DNA of 64,000 nt from the NCBI GenBank assembly GCA_033725935.1, contig MU867099.1, positions 191,981 through 255,980 on the forward strand. Direction: 5' to 3'. Under the pieces are notes generated by a model. The model worked only from the letters and a program-made list of their open reading frames with translations. It was not told the DNA's origin and did no database searches. A program made the translations under genes and the position numbers. Position 1 is the first letter of the stretch, and each line of letters begins with the position of its first letter. The DNA comes from Cladorrhinum sp. PSN259 (Eukaryota > Ascomycota > Sordariomycetes > Sordariales > Podosporaceae). This document shows, in pieces, positions 54,521 through 64,000 of the stretch.

Positions 54521-56356
54521 TTAGTGCGAGTGACCCGCGTGATCGTGGTCATGATCATGGCTATGATCATCATGACTGTGATCATGCGAATGACTGCTTT
54601 CCGGTCTCGATCCAGGTGCCGAAGAAGAACAGCACCCCTTGCCAACACAATCATCCACGCAATCCAATAAGCACATGTTCCCTTCAGTCGGCTCGCACCT
54701 TGGCGCGCCCACAACCGTAGAGGTACCATCCAGTCCTATCGCGACGTCCTCCTCGTGGTCGTGCGTATTGTCCAGGCAGAACTCCGGCTGGATAGTAGCG
54801 CTGTGAATTCCATAGGCGTGAAGACACTTCCTAGCCATCTTTGCAACCTCCATGTACTTCTCACCGCCCGCCTCCGAGATTGGGAACGCAACCTTGATGT
54901 GCATCGACGCCACCACCTTGGTATCCGAAAGCTGCCAGATGTGAACGTGGTGGCAGCTGACAACTCCAGGAAGCGTTTGAATATCTTCTCTGACCTCTTG
55001 CAGATCAATGTTTTCCGGTGTTGCCTGTAAAAGGACCCTCGACGTCGCAATGGTAAGGGGGATGGCCGATTTGAGAATGATCAGAGTGATGAAGAGCGAT
55101 ACCACGGGGTCGGCGTAAAACCGATACTTCCACTCAGTCAACCAGATGACCAGAGCCGTGACGATAACGCCCACGTTGCCTAGCGCATCTCCCAAAACGT
55201 GAAGGACCATGGCGTCCATGCCCATGTCGCTGTGATCGTGCCCCGTCTTCTTACCAGGCTTCCTCGGCTTGTTGTGGTTATGCAAGTTATGAATACCAGA
55301 GTTGCGTCGAGCCCGGTTCGAGGCCGTATGAGATCCATGCGCGTGCCCATGTCCGTGTCCGCTACCATGATTCTTCTTGTTCAGCAGAGGCGTATCTTCC
55401 TCCGGGAGCGCCCCGTCCAGAACCGCCGTCTCATCCTCACCGTAGCTGTCGCTGCTTGATTCGTCGTCGGGCTGAGATCTGCTGGCAGCGATAATCTCCT
55501 GGCGGAAGCTGGCAGGGTGGATGCTGATATCGTCAATGCTGGTAAGGCGACTATGTCTTGAGCCGGCCGCCCGTCTTCCCACACGAGTAGAGCTGCGGCC
55601 TGTACGGTAGGTGCTTTCCTGGTCGAACCTAATGTGTCGGGCGGAGTTTTCATTGCCGCGGCTGTCCACATAGCCTGCATGGCCCTCCTCCGCTGCGCCG
55701 TCATGAGAGTGTGAATGAGAGTGCCCCTCTCCGTGGACATGATCGTGAGCGTGGTCGTGCTCATGATCATGATCGTGGTCTCCCGGCCCATGTGAGTGTC
55801 CGTGGCCACCAAGCACAGCGAAACCGACCAGATTAGAAGCCAACCCCAGACATCCAACTACAAGAATCAGCTCGGCATTTCCAATCTCAGGTGGGTCGAC
55901 AAATCGGGCGAGCGCTTCGAGGACGATCGATACGCAGAGGGCGATGAGGAACACGGCATTGAAGAAAGCGCCAAGAATCTCCGCGCGAACCCACTGAATT
56001 AGACAAAAAGTCAGCACGTACCACAAGAGGCGAATGTCTATAGGCCTCGTCAAGACTTACTCCGTAGGAAAACCGGTCGGTGGTGGCTTTTTGTGCCACA
56101 GAGACAGCCCACAGTCCAACAAGCAGTGAAATCACATCGTTGAGCTATGAGCAAACAACAGTCAGCACACAAAGAAAGAACCCCCTCTTTCCCTTCCCCG
56201 TTTTTTTGAGCTGTAACCAGGAAACCTTACCATGTGGAATGCATCGGCCATAAGCGCCAGTGAGTGGACTGCGAAACCAACGGACAACTCCAGGAGGAAG
56301 AACATGACGTCGATGACGAGCATCACCTTGATGCGCGTCGACTTTGACCACCCCAT
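54521..56356 (-). CDS. ZRC1: CDF-family vacuolar zinc transporter (Zrc1/Cot1-like)
   Basis: Exons on the minus strand are 56356-56231, 56144-56061 and 55993-54521, all joined in phase 0, giving 560 residues. Introns are 86 and 67 nt with GTAAGG...CATAG and GTAAGT...TTCAG ends. Six membrane segments are visible. The metal site is formed by HSLALMADAFHMLND in TM2 (H41 and D45 of the HxxxD) and HVLGDALGN in TM5 (H335, D339), the HxxxD pattern of zinc-selective CDF proteins. A His/Asp-rich cytosolic loop (about 133-168) and a second His cluster (about 280-310) lie between TM4 and TM5. The CDF C-terminal domain follows (LPGVVSCHHVHIWQLSDTKVVASMHIKV). The extreme C terminus carries a Cys-rich motif (about 510-525) and a His/Asp repeat tail. 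By family it exchanges protons for zinc to load the vacuole and confer zinc tolerance. Confidence 0.95.
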
Positions 56357-57529
56357 ATTTGCTGGCCGTGGAGAGAAAAAACCTCTCCCGAAAATGCGAT
56401 GCTGCTCTATCAAAGGTATACAAACAAAGATTATTTTGGTGTGGAAAAGTTGGTGAACCGACAATGATGTTGGTGGGTTTAAAAAGGATCAAATTAAAGG
56501 CGTGTGGTTGTCTAGGTTCGCGGCGCAGCGCGCGCGCAGTTTATTTTTGGGGCGGAATATGCTCGCTGACGATGATGATGCAGGATGGGGATCGGGATTA
56601 TTGAAAAAAAAAAAAAAAAAGACCGGACCGGCAAACAAAAACAAGGGGAATTCGCCGCCCCTCTCGCGCAATCCCCGACACCGATATTCCAGAAAGTCGC
56701 AGTTGTCAGTTCGGTGACTAAGATTGCTGGCTAGCGTGTTGGCGACTCCGTCCACGCCCAAAAGTCGGAATTGATTTAGATAGGATGGCCCCTGTCGCGT
56801 CCTTTGCCAGACCGACGGGAACTTGTTCTTTATATAAAAGAAAGTCAGGGGTGGTCGCGAACCGTCTGGCTTTAATAATAAAGCGGATCGACCTTTTTGC
56901 TTTTACATTCAGATGACAACTGGTTGACGAATTTGGATAGGATTAACGGCATGTTAGATTAGAAAGCAAGCCAAAACTGAAAGTGGCGGGCTGTAAAACG
57001 CGATAGGGACTTTTCTTCAATGCAGCCAGCCCATTTGTCAAGTAAGGTAAAAAATAAAGCCCAGTGTCTCAAACTCTCAAGCATCTCAAGTCTGGTCGCC
57101 GTGTGTCACCCCAAGAACGGTGAATTCCGGACCTGGTGACATCAGGCGTCCCACTGTTCTGGAATGCCGCCCCACTTTTCAGAAGATCATCTCAATGAAG
57201 GTTGAATCTATACCAAAACGCCGGAGGATCCAAACACTTTTTTCTGAAGGACTATTTCAACCAATACAGGAAAATGTATTTTTTGAATCAAGAATTAGAA
57301 TAATAAAATGACGGGGGAAAACAGAGCAAGAACAAAAAGAATAGTAGTAACAGGAAGAACCCAAGCCGCACCGCTGTGTATGTGTTTATATGTATAGAAC
57401 AGAAACACAGGTGGAGTTCAGCAACTTCTCTCCTTCCGCTGCATCCCTCTCCAAACCACCTGACCCCTACGTAGACACCTGCACACCTTTCACTCGCCAC
57501 CCTAAACCACTCGACACCTTGATGAATGC
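56357..57529. promoter_or_regulatory. Zinc-transporter promoter and SLA1 3' flank
   Basis: Both flanking genes run on the minus strand. An A17 tract lies near 56604-56620 and a GCGCGCGCGC run near 56528. No gene is supported. Confidence 0.45.
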
Positions 57530-60500
57530 TTAGAAACCGAACGGATTATCAGGCGCTACAGCGATTATTAGCAAAGGGGAACTTGTGGTCCCAGGAAGAA
57601 CAAAGTAAACAAAGATTGGTAACTTACTAGCAGCAGCCAAGTTTGCTTTCCTGCCCGTAGGCTGGGGGGCCAATTTCTTGGCATCGTTCGACACACCAAA
57701 CCGCACAGGTGGTGGCGGCCCAGTCTGTTGGGGCACCAGCGGCTGCATCGGTCCTCCTGTTGCCCCCGGAGGAGGAGTAGGAGTCGCACCGAACCCACCA
57801 ACGATTCCAGTCTGTTGAGGCTGTAGAATTCCAGTAGGCTGAGCTAACAGGCCAGGCGTGAAAACTTGCGGTGGCTGCCCGAACGCGCCAGCGAAGCCTG
57901 TTGGCTGCATTTGAAGGGGATTGGGAGCCATGGCGACCATTCCGGTTGGCTGAGGGATGAACTGACCGGGTACCTGGAAGCCGGTCGCCTGAGGCTGGAT
58001 GCCCGTCATCATGGGCATCATGGGCTGCATTGGTTGCATTTGTTGCTGCTGGGCCTGCATTGCCTGTGCATATTGCATCTGTAGGCGGGCCTGGTTAATC
58101 TCGCTCAAGCTTTGGCCCGGAGGGGCGACCTGAGTTTGGTAGCCGGTCATCTGAGGCTGAAGAGGTGGAGGGGCGAACTGGCTAGGCTGCGCCGACTGAG
58201 GAGCTGAGAGGGGCCGGGATGGAGGGGGAGGCATGAGAGCCCCTTGTCCCTGTGTGTACTGAGGAGCCAGAGGTCTTTGGCGGGCGATGGCTTGCGGCAG
58301 TTGGTACTGCTGTCCATTGACAGCGGGAGGTTGAATGCCTTGGAAGAAGCCAGGGGTTGCGCCAGTAGGTTGGGGTATTTGCGCAGGGGCCGGAGCAGCG
58401 GGCGCCAAGTTCAAGATCGGAGCTGGTGCTGGAGTTTGCACCTTCTCGGGGGTCAGTGGCTGCGTAAGGAGGGATAACTCTTGCATCGATCCCGTAAGAG
58501 GTGCCGTGCTTGGTGCGGGTGCTGGTGCAGCAGCCGGTTCCGGGGCCTTGGCCACCGCCTGGGGCGCTGGCTCGGGGGTTTTTGAAGGCTTCACATCCCA
58601 GGCATCATCCTCAAACCTACCAGCGGATTTCGAAGATGCCGCCGTTGCCTTTGTAGGGGATGATGGGACCGCGTCCGCACCACTGCTACCATCCTTCTTG
58701 AACGCGCTTGGATCAACGACATTGTTGGTTTCAACCGATGGTGCTGGCCGTCCTTTCCTGGTGTTGTTGCGCAGGGTCCCTCCGGGTCCTGAAAAGAGTC
58801 CACCACCAGAGTCATCATCACCACCAGCACCCTTTTTGCTCCTACCGTACTTCAGATCTAAGCACCGCATTACCTTGATAATGTCGCCTTCGCGCAGCCC
58901 TAGATTCCTTAGCACAGGAGCATCAACATCAGGCAGGACGCTCTCGTCCATCGAATCCCTATCAAAAGCTTGTGAGTACCTCTCACATAGCCCTGGTTGA
59001 ACATCGCAAGAAAGGAAGAAATTGAACCAATCATAAGCTGGCTTCTTTGGTTCAATCGTAGCCCCAACCTTAACACTGGCGCGTTGGTTGCGTGAGCTCT
59101 CAGTAGCAGCCCTCTTCTTGAGGTCGGATAAGGGCTTATCCTCATCGAGAGATATACCGGTAACCCGCTCAACATACTCCAAATCTTGAACGGACATCTT
59201 GGAGATGGGAACGGCAATGCGGACGCCGTTCATTTTGTGGAGATTGAGCTTGCCGTCCTTAACGCCCAAAAACTGAGCCTCAACGGTAAACGATTTCGAT
59301 CGATCGGTCCACGTGCGAACCTTGGAGGGGTCCGGCTCTTTGACAAGATATCAGCAAAAAGAGACCAAGAAGACACCATCGTTAAGGTAACTTACTGGAC
59401 TTGGCGGTACCGTCTTTCGATTTCGACGAGCCCGAGGCTTCCGCATGGCCGTTCTCGCGTCTGCTTCCGTGCTGTTGTCCTTCGGTGTTACCATGACTGG
59501 CCGATAGACTACTACTTCGCTCGGGCAAACGCAATCCAGGGCCTACCTCAGAAACTCGTACCTTTTCTCTCTCCCGCTTTTCCTCCCTCTGTGCCGCTTT
59601 CAGGGCCTCCTTGGTCAATCTTGCTTCTTCGAGTCGGTTCTGCTCAACGGTCGATCGGCCAGCATTGACGCCGGCGGTTGCTGTAGATGTAGAAGCTGGA
59701 GTGTCGAGTATGCCGGTTACTTCTATATAGCTGCTCGGGACTACGCCCTCTTGCTGGTTCTTGACTCGTCGTACCTGCCACCATTCCTCGCTCTTAGTAT
59801 CATCCAAAATAATAACCTCATCTGCGATGGCAACGGTGACCTCGTCCTCGCCCTGGGCCAAAAAGTCATAGAGGACAACACCCTTCTTTTGCTGAATTGG
59901 TCTCCCTGTTGTGCCGGCCTTCACAATCTCCATCAATCCTTCAGCGCGCACGGCACCGGCGAGCTCGCCGAGCATAGCGACGATCTCTTCAGCGGTGTCC
60001 TTTGCGCCCGCGTGAAAGTCTATGCTCTTACTCGGCTTCACAAGTTCCATAAACACATGCTTGCCCTCGCGAGAGTAGTGCGTCATGCGATCGGCCGTCC
60101 ATTCTTGCGAAGGTCCGTCTTGAGCGTGTTCGGGAGCGACCAAGATAATACCAGTCCTCAGGTTGATACCAAGCGTGGTGGGCATCTTCTTTTTCTTTCC
60201 CATAACTGATACCATTTCGTTAATGTTGTATAAATGATAGTCACCAGGGGTAAGGGGTGCGGTGTTCGGAGTCTGGGGCACGCTGCGACTGGCGTAATCA
60301 TTATATCTGCGTGGTGGCTCGGGGGAAGGTGATCTGTACGAGGATTCCGCGGGCGAGGCGTGAGAGTCGCCACGGGGCCGCGCCGGGAGGGGCGGAGACT
60401 TGACATCCTCTTCGTCCTCCTCAGCGACATATTGCTTCTGCCGAGACGGCAGGTCAAGTGGTGCAGGAGGCTGAGACGAGGATCCTACCCGAGCAGCCAT

Positions 60501-61133
60501 CATACCAGCAATCATTGTCGCCGGGTTGGGCGCGGCAGGCGCGGTGGGAGCGGGATCAGGGTTACTCGGTTCGGATGGGGGTCTCGGTGGCAGCGCCGGG
60601 CTCGGAGCATCGCTTGGTGTCCTAACAGGCAGCGGCGGAGGGGTCGGAATTGTCGGCTGGGCATCCTGCTGCTTCAAGACGCCCTGCTGTACCTCGATGT
60701 AGTTTGCCGGAACAAATCCAAATTCACCATCAAGTCCACAAAGAATCCAGTCGGGGTCCGAATCATCGTAGACGTCGAGCTGCGCGTCTTCCGGAAAGGA
60801 GAGTTCCTCGTCGGTCTGCCTGGTATACTCGTAAACGGCGCGAGCCTTCAGTTCAGGCTTTACCTGTAGCCGTAAAACAACCCTCTGTTAGCCCCGAGGA
60901 TGTGAAACTCGCATCACGCCGACAAAATCACGTACCTCCTCGATGTAATTATTTGGAATTAAACCCTCAGGCTCCTCCTCCTCCTCGGCCGTGGCCTTCT
61001 TTTTTGCCTTCCACCAGTCATCATCAGTGCTTTTCTCCAAAACGTAGAGAATATCCCCTTCTGAAATCTGCAGCTCGCCCTCGGCATGGGGGGTGTAGTC
61101 GAAGACGGCCTTGTAAATGCCAATGAACCCCAT
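57530..61133 (-). CDS. SLA1: Endocytic actin-patch adaptor Sla1
   Basis: Exons on the minus strand are 61133-60936, 60863-59396, 59337-57628 and 57555-57530, giving 1133 residues. The first ATG (MGFIGIYKAVFDYTP) opens directly into SH3-1. Domain order: SH3-1 (1-66), SH3-2 (about 70-125, ARAVYEYTRQTDEELSF), Pro-rich linker, a PH-like region (about 275-385), SH3-3 (about 393-448, GVVLYDFLAQGEDEV), SHD1 (about 558-620), SAM-like SHD2 (about 660-730, YDWFNFFLSCDVQPGLCERY), then a Pro/Gln-rich tail with about nine LxxQxTG-type repeats (QPTG, QQTG, QATG). The end is TPDNPFGF, with an NPF motif. By family, Sla1 binds NPFxD cargo through SHD1, Las17 through its SH3 domains and End3-Pan1 through the TG repeats, coupling clathrin coats to actin. 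The last exon is only 26 nt. Confidence 0.95.
57556..57627 (-). other. SLA1 last intron, in-frame and stop-free
   Basis: A 72-nt GTAAGT...TGTAG intron. It is a multiple of three with no stop codon, so retention would add 24 mainly hydrophobic residues just before the terminal PDNPFGF. Confidence 0.75.
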
Positions 61134-62354
61134 GGCTGCGGCCGCTGCGGTAGTTTGTCGAGCGCACAACTATGGCTTATGAATACCCAAAGACAGCATC
61201 GGATGGTTTCGGAGGTCGGGACGCTTGGGGGGTGTACACGGCAGCGAATGGAGCGTGCGTGTGCCGGTCGAGGTACGAGTGACCCCGTTTGGGTACCACG
61301 GAGTTTGCGCGTAAATGTGTTCGATTTCCTCGTGGGGGTGATGATGATGATGCAGTAGCAGTGGGAAGCAGTATGTACCAACTCGTCCGGCTTGACGTTG
61401 GGCTGGGTCCAGAGGCAAGCCCAGACTTTGCTTGGCGCTTTCGAACCGAACCGAAGGAGGTAATTAAATCAATCGATTGAACGGAAATCCGCAACGAGGC
61501 AGAGACAAACTGAATCAAAACTGATCTGAAGAGCGAGGAGTTAGAACGGCGATGCCAACCAGGCAAAATTGGAGGGCGCACGCTAGCGGCAGGAGGTCCC
61601 CTATGCTTCTTTCGCCCACAAGGCACAGCAACCTGATTTCTGCTGGCGGACCAGACGACTGGATTTGGGATAAATGGTACAATCCTGGAAGAAGAGGAGT
61701 GGATAGGCAGATTGGCTCGCTGCAAATGCCTTTCGCGTTTGGGTTGGGAAGATGGAGCCTGCTGGGATTGTATTTGGGGAGGGGGGTGGCCTTGCACGGG
61801 AGAAGCTATCGTTCGGCGGACCGGGGGCGCTGTTGAGGGGGACTATTACCAAAATTGTTTCATAAATTGCTGGTCAAAATATCATTTATTCGTTAAAGTG
61901 ATACTCCCGTATTGTTGCCTTCTTCGCCTGCAAGTTGATTCCGCAAAATTTATGGCATGAGTGCCGCTGCGGTGGTCAGCTCCTAATTCAATGCGCCGAC
62001 GTTCTCTTTTACAACCTGTACGGGAAGTACGGGAGGCTGCCACTGTCCACTCGTTGCAAAATGCAGGCACTATGCATCTGTCAGTGTCACTGCCTGCCAG
62101 CTGCCCATACCTGGGGAAGATGACTAGTTCCAGCTCGGCACGTGCCTCCCCAGGAAATAATAACAAAAAAGGGGGTCAATTCCAGCCCCTATTTCCAATG
62201 CCTATGTACCTAATATAGTAGCTCCACAATCTTGTTCGAACCACTTCATTCATCTAAATAAACCATATTGGAGAGCAGATCCTCTTCTCGCGCACACCAC
62301 AAACCAGTATGTTTTGACAATTGTCATTCATTATTTTTCCCCTTCTAATGTGAC
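61134..62354. promoter_or_regulatory. SLA1 promoter and AMP deaminase 3' flank
   Basis: Both neighbours are on the minus strand. No gene is supported in these 1.2 kb; a short (ATG)n-like run lies near 61340 (GATGATGATGATG). Confidence 0.45.
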
Positions 62355-64000
62355 CTATTCTGCCGGCCCTTCTTTCGAAACATCTCTTCTGCTGGACACC
62401 TTGCGAAGTGTGTTCTCATCACCCTCGTGCATAGAATTCTGCCTAGTACTATCCCTTCGTCGGTTGCGAGAGACCACTCCGGGGAAGTACCTGGGTTCGT
62501 GGCTAGAGAGATGCTCGATGATGGGGGATGCGGCCACAGGGCTTGAAAATGTCTGCGACGGGGGACTGGTAATTGTGTTGACCGAGGGGCTCCCAAGGTC
62601 GACTGGAGCCACCTTTGTGATAATTGAACCTTGTGAAGCGGAGGCTGGAAGGGAGGCCTGACTCTGCTGATTTGCATCGGCGTTTAAGCCACTCCCACCA
62701 CCAGTTCTGGATGAGAGTTCAGGGGAGCGGGGGTCGGTCTGCAGTACCGGTCCGCCGCTGGGTTCAATAACAGTCCCGTTCGCGGACGAGGCGTTCCCGG
62801 AGAGCGCCGTGTATCTCTCCACCCTGGACACCGCGTAAGATTAACCTTGTATACAACTACAGAGCACAATGAAACTTACATCTTTCTCTCCTCCATGAGG
62901 GTACGGTATCTAAACTCTTCCCTTCGGTTAGGCACATTGGTTTTGACCATGTTGTTGCCTCTTTCTCCTGGAAGTCCGTAGTCCTGACCAAGCCACTGTT
63001 GCTTAATTGAATGCTCATAGCCGCTTTGCCTGACAGAGTTCTTGGCGAGCTCACACATGTCGACTGGACTCAGCTTGTAAATCTGAGCTGCGACGGCATA
63101 CTCCTCAATCAAAGGCTCCTTGGTGAATGCGAACTGCAGTGGGTCATCCGTTGACAGTGATACGTTGAGACCACGCTTGAAATACTGGTGAAACGGGTTC
63201 CTCTCATAAGCCAAAAACAGCGCATTATTGCTGAGTGGTGACATGGCAATGCCAATCTGGTCAAGGTAGAAGATGTACTGCAGTAACGGAACCTTGCGGA
63301 GAAGCAGACCGTGGCTGATACTGTGACAACAAAGAGCAGCCGCGGCAAGGTGCTCGCTGTCGCCTGCCTCGCCACAGTGAGGGCGGAGCAGAAATGTGTT
63401 GAAGCCGCGCTGCTTGCGCCAGTGGTTCAGCGAAACCATGTTGGCGAAAACATAGTAAATCCAGTAGGTGTATGGCGGATTCTGCTTGGATTCCCATACT
63501 CGAGGTACCGGAAACTTTTTAGTGAACCTACGTTCAACTTTGCTCTCATCATCAACACTGTCGAAACCTATAACCCTCTGCAAGAAAATGTGAAGCTTGG
63601 GGTGGCTTGTCGGATCTTTGGTAACTTCATACAACGGCTGGAACAGGTTCTTAATAACCTGTTCAAACGAAGACATCAGGCCGCTCGCTTTATAAACATC
63701 ATACAGACGAGGGATTTGAATCAACCAGCGGACGTTGTGGGAGAATATCTTATTATCAACAACCCAATCTGCAAGCCTATCCCATTCATCGAGCGATTTG
63801 CCGTAAATGGAAATCCGCCATTCGACCATCTGGTATTTGCTCGATTCGAGATCGGCGATGACCTCTTTTGTGATCTCTGCTAGGTATCGGCCATTGATGA
63901 AGTTGTCCGTCTTTAAAAAGATGGTCCGCAAGCGTGATTCACCAATTGGGTTATACTTGAGATTGAACTTGTCGAACCGGTGAAACGAGTCCTTGTGGGC
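62355..64000 (-). CDS. AMD1: AMP deaminase, C-terminal part (5' end beyond the window)
   Basis: Exons visible on the minus strand are 64000-62880 (open to the window edge) and 62823-62355, joined in phase 2 across a 56-nt GTAAGT...TCCAG intron; 529 residues are present. The reading frame at the edge begins AHKDSFHRFDKFNLKYNPIGESRLR, so the N terminus and the first metal-binding HxH are off-window. Visible motifs are LRPHCGEAGDSEHL (metal and catalytic region), GISH-like SISHGLLLRK, IGIAMSPLSNN and GLNVSLSTDDPLQF with the catalytic/metal Asp pair, then EEYAVAAQIYKLS. The C-terminal ~150 residues after ERKMVERYTALSG are Ser-rich and disordered, longer than in yeast. The enzyme converts AMP to IMP in the purine nucleotide cycle and adjusts adenylate energy charge. 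Confidence 0.96.

Noticed and set aside
5819..64000. Possible purine gene cluster (ADE16/17 and AMP deaminase in one window)
   Set aside because: They are more than 54 kb apart with many unrelated genes between; I see no shared promoter element.
1..64000. Transposon or RIP-mutated element search
   Set aside because: No reverse transcriptase, transposase, terminal repeats or strongly AT-biased blocks were seen; the gene-free intervals have ordinary composition.

Overview
The window is nuclear DNA from a filamentous ascomycete (Pezizomycotina, most likely a Sordariomycete). The evidence is 19 protein genes spread over both strands with no operons. Most carry short spliceosomal introns (about 50-140 nt, occasionally longer) with GTRNGY-type donors, CTRAY-like branch sites and YAG acceptors. 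The gene set (Mnn9, Pex4, Cgr1, Sla1, GH125, DUF3176, a caspase-like family) is typical of moulds. The species cannot be fixed from the sequence alone. Exon joins were made by eye and checked for frame and family alignment; none is backed by RNA data.

Layout, left to right. 1-4.9 kb: a membrane-anchored steryl-ester lipase (minus, cut by the left edge) diverges from a GH125 alpha-1,6-mannosidase. 5.8-9.8 kb: the bifunctional purine enzyme ADE16/17 converges with a Cus2/Tat-SF1 splicing factor. 10.2-15.6 kb: the proteasomal ubiquitin receptor Rpn13 diverges from the Golgi mannosyltransferase Mnn9, which converges with the peroxisomal E2 Pex4. 16.7-19.5 kb: a long disordered Ser/Pro-rich protein. 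19.5-23.2 kb holds no gene that I can see. 23.2-30.2 kb: Cgr1, an unrecognised coiled-coil membrane protein, and a six-exon PXB-PX-DUF3818 (Lec1-like) protein. 31.1-36.5 kb: Sdh1 and a GPI-type phospholipase B, convergent. 39.1-41.0 kb: a luciferase-domain (DUF5519) protein, then two divergent intron-containing tRNA-Pro(AGG) genes. 42.6-44.4 kb: a caspase-like protein. 44.4-48.7 kb has no recognisable gene and is rich in simple repeats. 48.7-52 kb: a DUF3176 membrane protein. 54.5-56.4 kb: a CDF zinc transporter. 57.5-61.1 kb: the endocytic adaptor Sla1. 62.4-64 kb: AMP deaminase, cut by the right edge.

Most genes are housekeeping: purine metabolism (ADE16/17, AMP deaminase), glycosylation (Mnn9, GH125), lipid handling (lipase, phospholipase B, Lec1-like), ubiquitin pathways (Rpn13, Pex4), RNA and ribosome work (Cus2-like, Cgr1), endocytosis and metal storage. 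They look like an ordinary syntenic chromosome arm rather than a functional cluster. I see no mobile element, CRISPR array or secondary-metabolite cluster.

The most interesting locus is the caspase-like gene at 42.6-44.4 kb. It keeps a candidate His/Cys catalytic pair and carries exactly half of a Zn2Cys6-type cysteine motif near its N terminus. Secondary points are the two tRNA-Pro genes with different introns, the HAN-for-HPN change in Pex4, an in-frame retainable last intron in SLA1, and the Cys-plus-His tail of the zinc transporter.
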